A stretch of 64,000 nucleotides of DNA, from positions 1 to 64,000 of the forward strand of contig SWJS01000009.1 of NCBI GenBank assembly GCA_007556525.1. The letters run 5' to 3'. The position numbers and the translations under genes were made by a program. Under the pieces are notes generated by a model. The model was not told the origin of the DNA. It made no database searches and worked only from the letters and a program-made list of their open reading frames with translations. Below, one piece after another: positions 8,401-17,381 of the stretch. Source of the stretch: Lysobacteraceae bacterium CU05-9 (GTDB lineage Bacteria; Pseudomonadota; Gammaproteobacteria; Xanthomonadales; Xanthomonadaceae). Positions within the stretch are counted from its first letter, which is position 1. Every line of letters begins with the position of its first letter.

Positions 8401-8934
8401 TTACGCCACGCCGAAGGTCACGCGTTCGTAGAGTGGGATGAGCGCGTCGAACGTGTCGAGGATGTCGGTGATGTTGGGTGGCGTGCCGTCGCGGATGATA
8501 TTGCCAAAAAACACAAACTTCCCCGGAGTCTTGTCGCTCAAATCGCCATGCAGTTCATATGTGTCGTCGAATTCCGTGGCCGTCGCCGCTGCTTCTTCAA
8601 GTGCGCGCTTGAGCCGGTCCATCAGCGGATAGATGATCGTGACGTCCTGGAAGTCGCGCGAGGGCTGCGTGCTGAGTCCAACGCCATACCTGAAGTTGCC
8701 GTGCTTGTCCCGCCCGATGTTGAATTGCAGTTCGCTCCGCCCACCGAAGTGATACGCCGACTTCTCGCTCGTCGTGTTCTTGCGGAAGATGCCGCCGCCG
8801 ACTGAGCGCCGTTGTCTGTGCATCGCGCGTAATTGCTGCAGTTGCGCGATGGGTCTTTGTTGTGCACGCGCCTGTTCGTCGATGTCGCGCGCGATGGTGG
8901 GGATGTATATGGTCTGAGAATTATGAAGAGACAT
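8401..8934 (-). CDS. Hypothetical protein of the accessory island
   Basis: I do not recognise this 177-residue protein with certainty. It is soluble and has no signal peptide or membrane segment. It has a basic N-terminal third and a central segment (FGGRSELQFNIGRD....RYGVGLSTQPSRD) that resembles, from memory, the non-catalytic part of some HNH-nuclease-type restriction proteins; no HNH motif is present. An AAGAAG ribosome binding site precedes ATG 8934. It sits 14 bp after the membrane protein gene at 8949-9383, so the two are probably co-transcribed. Confidence 0.6.
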   Translation of the reverse strand: MSLHNSQTIYIPTIARDIDEQARAQQRPIAQLQQLRAMHRQRRSVGGGIFRKNTTSEKSAYHFGGRSELQFNIGRDKHGNFRYGVGLSTQPSRDFQDVTIIYPLMDRLKRALEEAAATATEFDDTYELHGDLSDKTPGKFVFFGNIIRDGTPPNITDILDTFDALIPLYERVTFGVA

Positions 8935-8948
8935 GCTTCTTCAAACAT

Positions 8949-9383
8949 TCATACTCGCAGCGACAAGTAGATTGACCACAATGCCAGCAGCAAGGATAGA
9001 AATCCAAGGATCATTGACAAGCGCGTTCCAGGATCGGGATGTGAAAACATGACTCTTGGCCATTCCCAAGGTCGAACGCGCCTGAAACTAAGTGAAAGAG
9101 AATCGGGGACTATCTCATTATGACCCGCCAGCTTTAGCCAAGCTTGCCAATCCACCACAACATCACCGGCTTGAGCTTGCAGGGTACCTTTCAAATTGGG
9201 CGAAAATCGAAGCGCCCTGAATGTTGTTCCGTGCGCACTACTGATCCTGTACCAACGACCATGAGAAAGGCGACGTTCACGCTGTTCCGGCATCCAGCGA
9301 TAGGAAATGGCGACCCAGCCCAGAGGCACTCCGTATTTCTCTTCTGGTGAGCCACTAGATATACGATTGAATTCGCCTTTCAT
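8949..9383 (-). CDS. Hypothetical protein with C-terminal membrane anchor
   Basis: This 144-residue protein has a soluble N-terminal part rich in Trp, Arg and Ser and one hydrophobic C-terminal helix (MILGFLSLLLALWSIYLSL, about 122-140), so it is probably tail-anchored. ATG 9383 is preferred over an upstream GTG at 9395 because GGAG lies about 8 nt before it. It leads the small leftward operon with the gene at 8401. No family is recognised. Confidence 0.55.
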   Translation of the reverse strand: MKGEFNRISSGSPEEKYGVPLGWVAISYRWMPEQRERRLSHGRWYRISSAHGTTFRALRFSPNLKGTLQAQAGDVVVDWQAWLKLAGHNEIVPDSLSLSFRRVRPWEWPRVMFSHPDPGTRLSMILGFLSLLLALWSIYLSLRV

Positions 9384-9412
9384 CTCAAGCTCCACTATCG
9401 CTAGAGTTCAAG

Positions 9413-9448
9413 TACTAAAAGAATTTGGGGTGAAAGAATTCACCCCAA
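9413..9448 (-). terminator. Rho-independent terminator of etfBA
   Basis: A perfect 10-bp stem TTGGGGTGAA with a 4-nt loop (9425-9448) begins 7 bp after the etfA stop. In the leftward reading it is followed by ATTCTTTTAG. Confidence 0.75.
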
Positions 9449-9454
9449 GTTTGA

Positions 9455-10393
9455 TTATATTGCTTGCTGCAGCTCCGGAAGGATTTGGAACAAATCACCG
9501 ACGAGACCGATGTCTGCGATTTCGAAGATCGGCGCGTCGCCGTCCTTGTTGATCGCGACGATGGTGCCGGCGTCCTTGATGCCCGTGAGATGCTGGATCG
9601 CGCCGGAGATGCCGACGGCGATGTAGAGTTCGGGGGCGATGATTTTGCCGGTTTGGCCGACTTGCATTTCGTTCGGGACGTAGCCTGCGTCAACGGCAGC
9701 GCGGGATGCGCCGACGGCGGCGCCGATTTTGTCGGCGAAGTCGTAAACGATCTTGAAGTTTTCAGCGGAACCAACGCCACGACCACCCGAAACGACACGC
9801 TTGGCGGATTGCAGATCAGGGCGATCGGACGAACCTGCGGCGAGACCGACGTAACGCGTGTGCGTTGGCAACGAAGCGGAAACGGATGCCGCTTCAACGG
9901 CAGCGGAGCCACCCTTAGCTGCTTCAGGCCACGAAGCCGTGCGGACGGTGCCGACGACGACGTGATCCGATGGTTCTTCCACGGTGATGATCGCATTGCC
10001 TGCGTAGATTGGGCGCTTGAACGTGTGCGAACCTTCCACGGCCATGATGTCAGAGACTTGCGCAGTCGACAGCAAGGCAGCGACGCATGGCATCAAGTCC
10101 TTGCCAAAAGTCGTCGATGGACCGAAGACGTGCGTGTAACCGGCAGCGAGCTCGGCAACTTGTGGCGCCAAAACTTGCGCAATCGCCTGCGCATTCGCAT
10201 CCGACGCAACCGTCAGGACCTTCGAAACACCTGCCAACGAAGCAGCTTCGGCGGCAACGGCCGATGGATCGGCAGCAAGCACAACGATCTCGATGGCTTC
10301 AGGGGTCAACGCTGCGGCGGCGGAAACGCACTTCGCGGTGGAAGAATTCAAAATGCCGTCTTGATGTTCGGCAACGATGAGGACCTTGGACAT
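9455..10393 (-). CDS. etfA: Electron transfer flavoprotein alpha subunit
   Basis: This 312-residue subunit binds FAD. The C-terminal half contains VSGGRGVG (about 208-215), [11 protein letters not shown] and the [21 protein letters not shown] signature that holds the flavin. With EtfB it collects electrons from acyl-CoA and other dehydrogenases and delivers them to the ETF-quinone oxidoreductase at 5298-6914. Its start overlaps the etfB stop by one base (TAATG), so translation is coupled. A strong hairpin terminator follows the stop. Confidence 0.97.
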   Translation of the reverse strand: MSKVLIVAEHQDGILNSSTAKCVSAAAALTPEAIEIVVLAADPSAVAAEAASLAGVSKVLTVASDANAQAIAQVLAPQVAELAAGYTHVFGPSTTFGKDLMPCVAALLSTAQVSDIMAVEGSHTFKRPIYAGNAIITVEEPSDHVVVGTVRTASWPEAAKGGSAAVEAASVSASLPTHTRYVGLAAGSSDRPDLQSAKRVVSGGRGVGSAENFKIVYDFADKIGAAVGASRAAVDAGYVPNEMQVGQTGKIIAPELYIAVGISGAIQHLTGIKDAGTIVAINKDGDAPIFEIADIGLVGDLFQILPELQQAI

Positions 10394-11139
10394 TACAGGA
10401 GACCTTTTTGCTTAAGTGCCGCAACAAGTTCGGCAGCCGAAGAAACCATGACACCGCGCGAGCGCTTCGCCGGTGCTTCATAGGATTTCACGTTCAACGT
10501 GTCGTGCGCGTCGACGCCGAGATCCGCAAATGCGATCGTGTCGATTGGCTTCGACTTCGCCTTCATGATGTCCGGCAACTTGATGAAGCGCGGTTCGTTC
10601 AAACGCAAGTCGGTCGTGATCACTGCAGGCAAATCGACTTCGATCGTTTCCAAGCCAGCGTCAACCTCACGCGTGACTGTAGCCTTGCCGCCGTCGACGA
10701 CGATTTTGGAAGCGAAGGTCGCTTGAGGACGGCCCCAAATCGTTGCGAGCATTTGGCCCGTTTGATTCGCGTCATCATCGATGGCTTGCTTGCCGAGGAT
10801 GACGATGTCAGGCTGTTCCTTTTCGATCAACTTGAGGAACGTGCGCGCTGCCGTCAAAGGCTGCACTGCATGATCAGCAACCACGTGGATCGCGCGATTC
10901 GCACCCATCGCCAGACCGTTACGCAAGTGTGCCTGCGCATCAGAAGGAGCAATCGTAGCAACGACAACTTCCGTAGCAATGCCGGCATCGCGCATGCGCA
11001 ACGCTTCTTCCAAAGCAATTTCGTCAAAAGGATTCGCCGACAGCTTCACACCATCGGTAACGACGCCCGAACCGTCGGGCTTGACCTGCACGCGCACATT
11101 GGCATCAATGACGCGCTTGTAACCTACGAGAATCTTCAT
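10393..11139 (-). CDS. etfB: Electron transfer flavoprotein beta subunit
   Basis: This 248-residue partner of EtfA binds AMP. It shows the family N terminus MKILVGYKRVID, the ANPFDEIALEEALR segment and the ADLRLNEPRFIKLPDIMKAKSK-type stretch near residue 180-200 that contacts the dehydrogenases. ATG 11139 gives the canonical N terminus; an in-frame TTG 18 bp upstream is unlikely. The gene is first in an etfB-etfA operon reading leftward. Confidence 0.97.
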   Translation of the reverse strand: MKILVGYKRVIDANVRVQVKPDGSGVVTDGVKLSANPFDEIALEEALRMRDAGIATEVVVATIAPSDAQAHLRNGLAMGANRAIHVVADHAVQPLTAARTFLKLIEKEQPDIVILGKQAIDDDANQTGQMLATIWGRPQATFASKIVVDGGKATVTREVDAGLETIEVDLPAVITTDLRLNEPRFIKLPDIMKAKSKPIDTIAFADLGVDAHDTLNVKSYEAPAKRSRGVMVSSAAELVAALKQKGLL

Positions 11140-11230
11140 ATTCGCTGCGACACTCAAAGTTTGAATTTGGAGGTCCGCGGCGTGCGCGGACGTGAACCGC
11201 TTATTTTAACCGATTCTGCACCGCCATACG

Positions 11231-12019
11231 TCAGCGCACGGTGATGGTTTGCGATCCAGTCCAGGTCTCGCCGGGCCGCAATGTCACCGGATTCTGGATC
11301 TGCGCAGCCTCTATGCAGACGAACTTACGCCATTCATCCTTCGACAGCCCCTCGAACGACGGGCCTAGGTCCGGACCTGGATTCCAGATGACGATGTCCT
11401 CAAACCCGGTTTGTTCAATCACGGTCTCGGTGTTCGAATCATTAAGTCGTACCGGCAAGTCTGCGTTGACATAAACACGGTCAAGCGGCCCTCCCAAGGA
11501 GACACTTTCTGCCAGATCAACGCAGGCCACAAGACGATCAGTCGCATCCCAATATTTTGCAGCTTGAAATCCTACGATTTCGGCTTCTTCAAGGTTGGTC
11601 ACGGCAAGGTAGGTATGCAAGCCGGCGGTGAATTCAAGTTCTCCCTCATCTGCCCGATTGGTGATGAACAGGGAAATGCGCAGACTGGATTGCCAAAGTG
11701 TGATCCTGGATCTGCATTCAAACTGCGCCTTCGTTCCGTATTGCTCCCTGCAATCCACGGACTTCAAGGTTGCAATCACCTCACTCTCACTTTCGCGGAG
11801 CAGCGTCCAATCCTCATCCCGCACGAACCCATGGAATTTTCCGGTACCAAAGTTGCCAAACTGCGGGAAAAGCACAGGCACGCCTCGGTGTTCGCTACCC
11901 AGGCTCGAGCGAAACAGAATTTCGCGGCCAAGTTGACGCCACTGCGTGACGCGACCACCGCGGGCACTGATCCGTGCCGTTGAATCCAAATGCGTCAGGA
12001 TGAGCTCAGGATCGGACAT
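11231..12019 (-). CDS. D-hexose-6-phosphate mutarotase (YeaD-like aldose 1-epimerase)
   Basis: This 262-residue beta-sandwich protein of the aldose-1-epimerase family resembles glucose-6-phosphate 1-epimerases: GVPVLFPQFGNFG near the N terminus, HGFVRDEDW with the catalytic-type histidine, LHTYLAVTNL in the middle, and the VIWNP and FVCIEAA segments near the C terminus. It interconverts anomers of hexose 6-phosphates. The start ATG 12019 lies inside the 3' end of the upstream glycosyltransferase gene (14-bp overlap). The neighbouring sugar genes suggest a link to nucleotide-sugar supply. Confidence 0.82.
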   Translation of the reverse strand: MSDPELILTHLDSTARISARGGRVTQWRQLGREILFRSSLGSEHRGVPVLFPQFGNFGTGKFHGFVRDEDWTLLRESESEVIATLKSVDCREQYGTKAQFECRSRITLWQSSLRISLFITNRADEGELEFTAGLHTYLAVTNLEEAEIVGFQAAKYWDATDRLVACVDLAESVSLGGPLDRVYVNADLPVRLNDSNTETVIEQTGFEDIVIWNPGPDLGPSFEGLSKDEWRKFVCIEAAQIQNPVTLRPGETWTGSQTITVR

Positions 12020-12992
12020 TCTTCCGCACCAACACAACATCAGACAGTGCCGACTTCATACCCCTGGAAAATCTGTGGTATCGACCCGAACCCAGCTCCC
12101 TCAAGACGGTAAGTAAATTGTAGCCACGGTTACCGGCCAGCACGGCCTCGCGTAAAGTGAGATGCTTCTGAAGACTCGACAATTGCTGCGCATGTCCGTG
12201 ATGCAGCGCGTCGCACACCTTCAACCGTTGCAACATCGGGCCAATGCGCCTCAGCTGCCAACGTAGGTGCGTCAATCGTGGATGCTCGCCTTCGGCGGCC
12301 ACCGATTGAGGTAGATTGTGCAAACCAACTGAATTTCCGCTGTGAATACGATAATCAATCAGCGGTTTGAGAGTTGTTGTTGTTCGTCCGACAAGCCAGG
12401 CTATCCCGGATATCCAATCGTCGTGCACGAAATGCTGCGGAAATGGCAAGATCACATTCCTGATGCTGGAGCGAAACGCCATGGTTGCGCCAGTACTCAG
12501 GTTTCTTTCCGGGAGAATGCGGGACATATCGCCTTGCCTCAAACTCTCCAGTTCCGTGTCCGTCACATGGAGTTCTTCGAACAATGTGCGACCGACACGT
12601 TTGCCACTGGCGTCAATTACATCAGCATTGGCATTGAAACAGAGCAGGTCAGGGTCGGCTTCGAAGGCCGCCATGGTTTCCAGTAACCGATTATGTTTCC
12701 ATCTGTCGTCCTGGTCGGATAGACAAATTACGTCCCCGCTTGCCAATCCAATGGCACGTTGGAAATTCGCCGTGACACCCAGGGTCTGCGCATTGCGGTG
12801 AAGTTGAACATTGATGCCGCGCGTGGAAAAGCTCTCAGCTGCCAAGCGCAACTGTTGCCAGCTATCGTCACTGGAGTGGTCGTCAACGAAAACAATTTGA
12901 TCGGGCAGTCTCGATTGATTTGCAATTGATTGAAGCTGCTCGCGTAAAAAGCGACCACCGTTGTAGCTGCAGAGAACAGCTGAGCACTTCAT
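12006..12992 (-). CDS. Family 2 glycosyltransferase
   Basis: This 328-residue protein has a GT-A glycosyltransferase domain: the N terminus AVLCSYNGGRFLREQL, the nucleotide-binding VFVDDHSSDDS (about 34-44) and the SDQDD metal-binding motif (about 92-96). It resembles rhamnosyl- or galactosyltransferases of O-antigen clusters. It ends in a helical C-terminal part without membrane segments. The gene follows scoB by 5 bp, so it probably belongs to the same long leftward transcript although it lies outside the main O-antigen cluster. Confidence 0.85.
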   Translation of the reverse strand: MKCSAVLCSYNGGRFLREQLQSIANQSRLPDQIVFVDDHSSDDSWQQLRLAAESFSTRGINVQLHRNAQTLGVTANFQRAIGLASGDVICLSDQDDRWKHNRLLETMAAFEADPDLLCFNANADVIDASGKRVGRTLFEELHVTDTELESLRQGDMSRILPERNLSTGATMAFRSSIRNVILPFPQHFVHDDWISGIAWLVGRTTTTLKPLIDYRIHSGNSVGLHNLPQSVAAEGEHPRLTHLRWQLRRIGPMLQRLKVCDALHHGHAQQLSSLQKHLTLREAVLAGNRGYNLLTVLRELGSGRYHRFSRGMKSALSDVVLVRKNVRS

Positions 12993-12997
12993 TGGCC

Positions 12998-13627
12998 CTA
13001 CCCGATCAGCTTCACGCCCGTCGCCGCATCTGCATCTTCACGCGACACACCCTCGGCCAGTTCGACGATCTTCAAACCTTCATCAGTCACGTCAAACACA
13101 CCGAGATTCGTGATGATGCGATTGACCACGCCAACGCCGGTCAGAGGCAACGTGCACTCCGGCAAAATCTTATGCGCATCACCTTTCGCTACGTGTTCCA
13201 TCAGCACAACGACCTTCTGTACGCCCGCAACGAGATCCATCGCGCCGCCCATGCCCTTCACCATCTTGCCGGGGATCATCCAGTTCGCGAGATCACCCTT
13301 GTCCGTGACTTGCATCGCGCCGAGAATCGCCAGATCGATGTGACCGCCCCGAATCATTGCAAACGAATCCTGCGAACCAAAGAACGACGCACCCTTCGCT
13401 GCAGTGACAGTTTGCTTACCCGCGTTAATCAAGTCTGCATCAATCTCTGCATCCGTTGGGAACGGACCGATACCCAGCAAACCATTCTCCGATTGCAGCA
13501 TCACGTCAACGCCGTCAGGAATGAAGTTCGCAACTTGCGTCGGCAAACCAATTCCAAGGTTGACGTACATGCCGTCTTTCAATTCCTGCGCTGCACGTTG
13601 CGCCATTTGATCATGAGTCCAAGCCAT
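12998..13627 (-). CDS. scoB: 3-oxoacid CoA-transferase subunit B
   Basis: This 209-residue subunit carries the catalytic glutamate in [11 protein letters not shown] (about residue 47), which forms the glutamyl-CoA intermediate when CoA is moved from succinyl-CoA to a 3-oxoacid such as acetoacetate. The N-terminal glycine-rich VNLGIGLPT and the [14 protein letters not shown] stretch are typical. A GGAGGA ribosome binding site precedes ATG 13627. It lies 17 bp after scoA. Confidence 0.93.
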   Translation of the reverse strand: MAWTHDQMAQRAAQELKDGMYVNLGIGLPTQVANFIPDGVDVMLQSENGLLGIGPFPTDAEIDADLINAGKQTVTAAKGASFFGSQDSFAMIRGGHIDLAILGAMQVTDKGDLANWMIPGKMVKGMGGAMDLVAGVQKVVVLMEHVAKGDAHKILPECTLPLTGVGVVNRIITNLGVFDVTDEGLKIVELAEGVSREDADAATGVKLIG

Positions 13628-13644
13628 TATCGTGTCCTCCGTTC

Positions 13645-14355
13645 TTAGGCTGCACGCGTGGTGCGTTGTTCAATGCGCTTCTCTGGCGAAGCATTCAAAA
13701 CGATGCGATCAACATAGATGCTCGGCAGATGCACGTGATCCGGATCGAACGTTCCCGTTGGAACAATTTCTTCGACTTCGACGATGCAAATCTTACCAGC
13801 CATCGCACACGCTGGATTGAAGTTGCGCGCGGTCTTATTAAAAATCAGGTTGCCCGACTCATCCGCCTTCCACGCCTTGACCAACGATACGTCCGCCTTC
13901 AACGCAGTTTCAAGCACGTAATGACGTCCATCAATCTCGCGCGTCTCCTTACCTTCCGCAACGATCGTGCCGTAACCGGTGGCAGTAAAGAAAGCAGGAA
14001 TCCCCGCACCACCCGCACGCAAGCGCTCAGCCAACGTACCCTGTGGATTGAATTCAAGCTCTAGCTCGCCTGCAAGAAACTGACGCTCAAACTCCTTGTT
14101 CTCGCCGACGTACGACGAAATCATCTTCTTGATTTGGCGTGTTTCAAGCAGCTGACCCAAACCGAATCCATCGACACCCGCATTGTTGGAAATCACGGTC
14201 AAATCTTTCACGCCCGTGTCGCGCAATGCCGCGATCAACGCCTCAGGGATGCCGCAAAGGCCGAAGCCACCAACTGCGAAAGTCTGTCCATTCGCGACGA
14301 CGCCTTCCAGCGCTGCTGCAGCACTTGGATAGACCTTGGAATTCGGGGATGACAT
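13645..14355 (-). CDS. scoA: 3-oxoacid CoA-transferase subunit A
   Basis: This 236-residue alpha subunit of the CoA transferase has the [13 protein letters not shown] CoA-binding segment (about 30-42), the [12 protein letters not shown] motif and the [10 protein letters not shown] stretch. The start is ATG 14355 with GGAG about 7 nt upstream; the adjacent TTG is not needed. Together with ScoB it activates acetoacetate or other oxoacids in ketone-body and short-chain-acid use. Xanthomonads carry this pair beside metB and the LPS locus, as here. Confidence 0.93.
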   Translation of the reverse strand: MSSPNSKVYPSAAAALEGVVANGQTFAVGGFGLCGIPEALIAALRDTGVKDLTVISNNAGVDGFGLGQLLETRQIKKMISSYVGENKEFERQFLAGELELEFNPQGTLAERLRAGGAGIPAFFTATGYGTIVAEGKETREIDGRHYVLETALKADVSLVKAWKADESGNLIFNKTARNFNPACAMAGKICIVEVEEIVPTGTFDPDHVHLPSIYVDRIVLNASPEKRIEQRTTRAA

Positions 14356-14399
14356 CAAAAACTCCGTAAAGTTAAGTGTTATCCCTCTATTCTATCGGA

Positions 14400-15569
14400 T
14401 TAGCGTTTCGCGAGCGCGTTCGCCAAATCGTACTTTAGGTCATTGACATCTTCGATGCCGACGCTCAAACGTACCAAATTGTCCGTAATTCCAAGCACTT
14501 TGCGACGCACCGCCGGAATCGATGCATGCGTCATGATCGCGGGATGATTCACCAAACTCTCAACGCCGCCCAGCGACTCGGCGATCGTAAATAACTCCAT
14601 GCGCTTCATGAAGCGCGTTGCGCCTTTCAGTCCGCCCTTCACGCGCACACTGAGCATGCCACTGCCGGCGTCCATTTGCTTCATCGCCAACTTCTGTTGT
14701 GGATGCGATTTCAAAAACGGATGAATCACACCCTCAATCTCCGGATGACGCTCCAACCACTTCGCAAGGTACAACGCATTTTCGTTATGCGCCTTCATGC
14801 GAATCGCCAATGTCTTCAAACCACGCAGCGCCAGGAAACTGTCGAACGGACCTTGAACGCCGCCGATGGAATTTTGGAGAAAAGCCATCTGTTCCGCCAA
14901 CTCCGCATTATCCCCAACCACGACCATGCCACCGACCATGTCGGAGTGACCGTTGAGATACTTCGTCGCCGAATGCATCACCATGTCCGCGCCCAATTCG
15001 ATGGGACGTTGATTGATTGGTGACGAGAAAGTGTTGTCGACGACCACCAAAATGCCGTGCTTTTTCGCAATTTTCGCGATCGCTTTAATATCGACGATTT
15101 TCAGCAACGGGTTCGTTGGTGTCTCAATCCAAACCAACTTCGTGTTCGGTTTGATCGCAGCCTTGAACGCCGCCTCATCGCTAAGATCAACCCAGTCGAA
15201 TTCCAGTCCGGCCGAGCGACGACGCACTCGCTCCATCAATCGATAAGAGCCGCCGTACAAATCGTCCATGCCGATGACGTGCGATCCACTGTCGAGCAAC
15301 TCGAGAATCGTGGACGTTGCAGCAAGACCTGATGCAAACGCAAAACCACGCGTTCCACCTTCCAAAGACGCAACACCGCGCTCATACGCAAACCGAGTTG
15401 GATTGTGAGTGCGCGAATATTCAAAACCCGTATGCTCTCCCGGCGCAGATTGCGCATACGTCGAAGTCGCATAGATCGGAACCATGACGGCACCGGTCGT
15501 CGGATCAACGGATTGACCGCCGTGAATTGCGAGTGTCGACAAACTTAGACTCTTCGGACTTTTGATCAT
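14400..15569 (-). CDS. metB: Cystathionine gamma-synthase / gamma-lyase (PLP enzyme)
   Basis: This 389-residue enzyme is of the Cys/Met-metabolism PLP family. Lys203 in HSATKYLNGHSD binds pyridoxal phosphate. YSRTHNPTR (about 51-59), FASGLAA and the ETPTNP motif are conserved. It either makes cystathionine from an activated homoserine and cysteine or cleaves cystathionine; sequence alone does not decide, and the cystathionine beta-synthase at the far end of the O-antigen operon favours a lyase role in reverse transsulfuration. The stop of the methyltransferase gene lies 9 bp upstream, so it continues the O-antigen transcript. Confidence 0.92.
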   Translation of the reverse strand: MIKSPKSLSLSTLAIHGGQSVDPTTGAVMVPIYATSTYAQSAPGEHTGFEYSRTHNPTRFAYERGVASLEGGTRGFAFASGLAATSTILELLDSGSHVIGMDDLYGGSYRLMERVRRRSAGLEFDWVDLSDEAAFKAAIKPNTKLVWIETPTNPLLKIVDIKAIAKIAKKHGILVVVDNTFSSPINQRPIELGADMVMHSATKYLNGHSDMVGGMVVVGDNAELAEQMAFLQNSIGGVQGPFDSFLALRGLKTLAIRMKAHNENALYLAKWLERHPEIEGVIHPFLKSHPQQKLAMKQMDAGSGMLSVRVKGGLKGATRFMKRMELFTIAESLGGVESLVNHPAIMTHASIPAVRRKVLGITDNLVRLSVGIEDVNDLKYDLANALAKR

Positions 15570-15578
15570 TTGAATCCT

Positions 15579-16184
15579 TTATTTCCAGTCTCTTGATATC
15601 AGAAACTGAAGTTCATGATGCGTGAATCGGTCGCCGATTGACCGGAAATTCCCGGGGAAAAATTCCGCAGCCTCCACACGCCAGCCCGGAATTGCATTCA
15701 CTCGGGTTTCAAGCATCGGACGATCGACGAAAGTTACATGTGTTGGATCGGAACCATATCCCGCACGTCCTGGCACAATTACCAGAACACGCTCGATGCC
15801 CTTTGACTGGCAACCCTCCAGAATTCTCTCGAGAATGGTCATTGGTTCATCGAAGTGCTCTAGAACATGGCTAATGATGGCGGACTGGAAACTGGAATTG
15901 CCGGCGATTGGAGACAGTTGCCAATTATCCGCGTAGCCGTCATACCACTCTACGTCCATTCCTTTCGACTGACAGTAGTCGACGGTATCGCGGTTATACT
16001 CAAGCCCCTTGGAACCTTCAGGTAACGTCGCAAGCAACTCACCGACGCCACATCCAATATCCACTGTCTTGCCGCGCAAGTGAGATCTTGCTTTACGGAG
16101 GTATAACTTACGCACCAACTTACGCAATGCACTGCGGTTTGTCTGATAGTCAGTGTAGCGGCTGTCATACTCATGTTGATTCAT
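15579..16184 (-). CDS. SAM-dependent methyltransferase of the O-antigen cluster
   Basis: This 201-residue class I methyltransferase has motif I VDIGCGVGELL (about 41-51) and the post-motif HVLEHFDEP segment (about 106-114). Its substrate is not evident. In this setting it may methylate a sugar or a chain end. It is the last clearly polysaccharide-related gene before metB, with 14 bp to the flippase gene upstream. Confidence 0.8.
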   Translation of the reverse strand: MNQHEYDSRYTDYQTNRSALRKLVRKLYLRKARSHLRGKTVDIGCGVGELLATLPEGSKGLEYNRDTVDYCQSKGMDVEWYDGYADNWQLSPIAGNSSFQSAIISHVLEHFDEPMTILERILEGCQSKGIERVLVIVPGRAGYGSDPTHVTFVDRPMLETRVNAIPGWRVEAAEFFPGNFRSIGDRFTHHELQFLISRDWK

Positions 16185-16198
16185 AGTTCAGATATCCC

Positions 16199-16570
16199 TT
16201 ATGAAATCTTGGCATTCAAGAGAAACACTCCGCCGGATATCAACATCAGTGCAAGCCATTGCAAAGGCGTGAGTCGCTCACCGTACGCGTACCAACTCGC
16301 GGCTGCCATGAGAATGTAGAAGAATGCGCCGGACGTGGCGAACGCGGTTGACAGTTTGCTTTGCGCGAGGACGAAAAACCAGGTTAGAAACCCCATGGCC
16401 TGCAACGCCAACGCCGCAATGACTTTCGGCGATGTCGCCGCTGCAAAAAGAAATTGCAGAATGCCTTCTTCCCTGAACACTTGGACTATGGGACCGACAG
16501 CACCCTTCAGGATGATCTGAGATCCAATTGTGCACAGCGTTGTAATTAAAATAAGAAAAATAACATGCAT
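16199..16570 (-). CDS. Small EamA/ArnE-type membrane protein, probable lipid-linked sugar flippase
   Basis: This 123-residue protein has four hydrophobic segments and resembles the four-helix small multidrug/ArnE-ArnF branch of the DMT superfamily. ATG 16570 begins directly at the first membrane helix; a longer frame runs into the neighbouring gene. Family members flip undecaprenyl-phosphate sugars. It sits 4 bp after a GT2 gene and next to a membrane-anchored GtrB/DPM1-like transferase, which suits the flippase role in a three-component glycosylation system. The function is inferred. Confidence 0.72.
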   Translation of the reverse strand: MHVIFLILITTLCTIGSQIILKGAVGPIVQVFREEGILQFLFAAATSPKVIAALALQAMGFLTWFFVLAQSKLSTAFATSGAFFYILMAAASWYAYGERLTPLQWLALMLISGGVFLLNAKIS

Positions 16571-16574
16571 GTCG

Positions 16575-17381
16575 TCATTCCGTCTCGTTGCTGGAGTAAG
16601 CGAGTCCATACGACCCCACGATTCGCTTCGCAATCCAGTTCGGCCAGAGCCTGGAAAGAATTCGGAAATCCTCCGCTTTCCGGCGTCCGTCCAGAATTGC
16701 GGCTGAGGTCTCAGACGAATCATGGATTCGATGCCCCATTAACTTTCTGCGAATCCAGACGAAATAGCCTGGCTTGTCGGCAGCGTTTATCCAAGTTGCC
16801 CAATCCAGGTTAATTTCAAAGGTTTCGTCAAAGCCATCGTGCATCCGCTGCGAATTGATGGTGACCGCAGGACACGGTATCGGGCATGCGAACCGCAATG
16901 CATTCCGCTTCGAAAATCCGTCTCGTATGGCAGACCGCCCGACGAAGCCAAAATGCAGCAGCAAAGTCTTAATCCACAGAAGACGTGATTTCGGACGCAG
17001 CGCTTCGTTGGTGAATTCATCGTAATCGCAGAACATCATGACGACTTCGTCGCCTAGATCACGTGTCGCGACATCACGCACTGATGCCGTGAAATCCGAG
17101 TAATAAAGATCATCCTGATGGGCGACTGTCACCCACTTCGCATTCGTAGAACGAAGCGCGGCGTTCCAATCCGGTCCAATACCACGATTCGGATTATGCG
17201 TAATATACGGGATTCCGCGTTGCGTGCATTCCGCCTCCGCTTCCGGGTGTGGTGTTGATGTGACGACTTTGATATCCGAAGCCAATGTTTGTGACAGAAG
17301 CGAATCCAGGCATTCGCCCAAGTGCGGTGAATAACGGTATGCGGGAACTACATATGCGTGTGAAAAATCCAACTCTCTCAT
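16575..17381 (-). CDS. Family 2 glycosyltransferase
   Basis: This 268-residue GT-A protein has the N terminus AYVVPAYRYSPHLGECLDS, GIGPDWNAALR (about 68-78) and AHQDDLYY (about 87-94) as the metal/nucleotide site. The usual second Asp-rich loop is short. It overlaps the following upstream gene by 4 bp. The acceptor and donor are unknown. Confidence 0.8.
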   Translation of the reverse strand: MRELDFSHAYVVPAYRYSPHLGECLDSLLSQTLASDIKVVTSTPHPEAEAECTQRGIPYITHNPNRGIGPDWNAALRSTNAKWVTVAHQDDLYYSDFTASVRDVATRDLGDEVVMMFCDYDEFTNEALRPKSRLLWIKTLLLHFGFVGRSAIRDGFSKRNALRFACPIPCPAVTINSQRMHDGFDETFEINLDWATWINAADKPGYFVWIRRKLMGHRIHDSSETSAAILDGRRKAEDFRILSRLWPNWIAKRIVGSYGLAYSSNETE

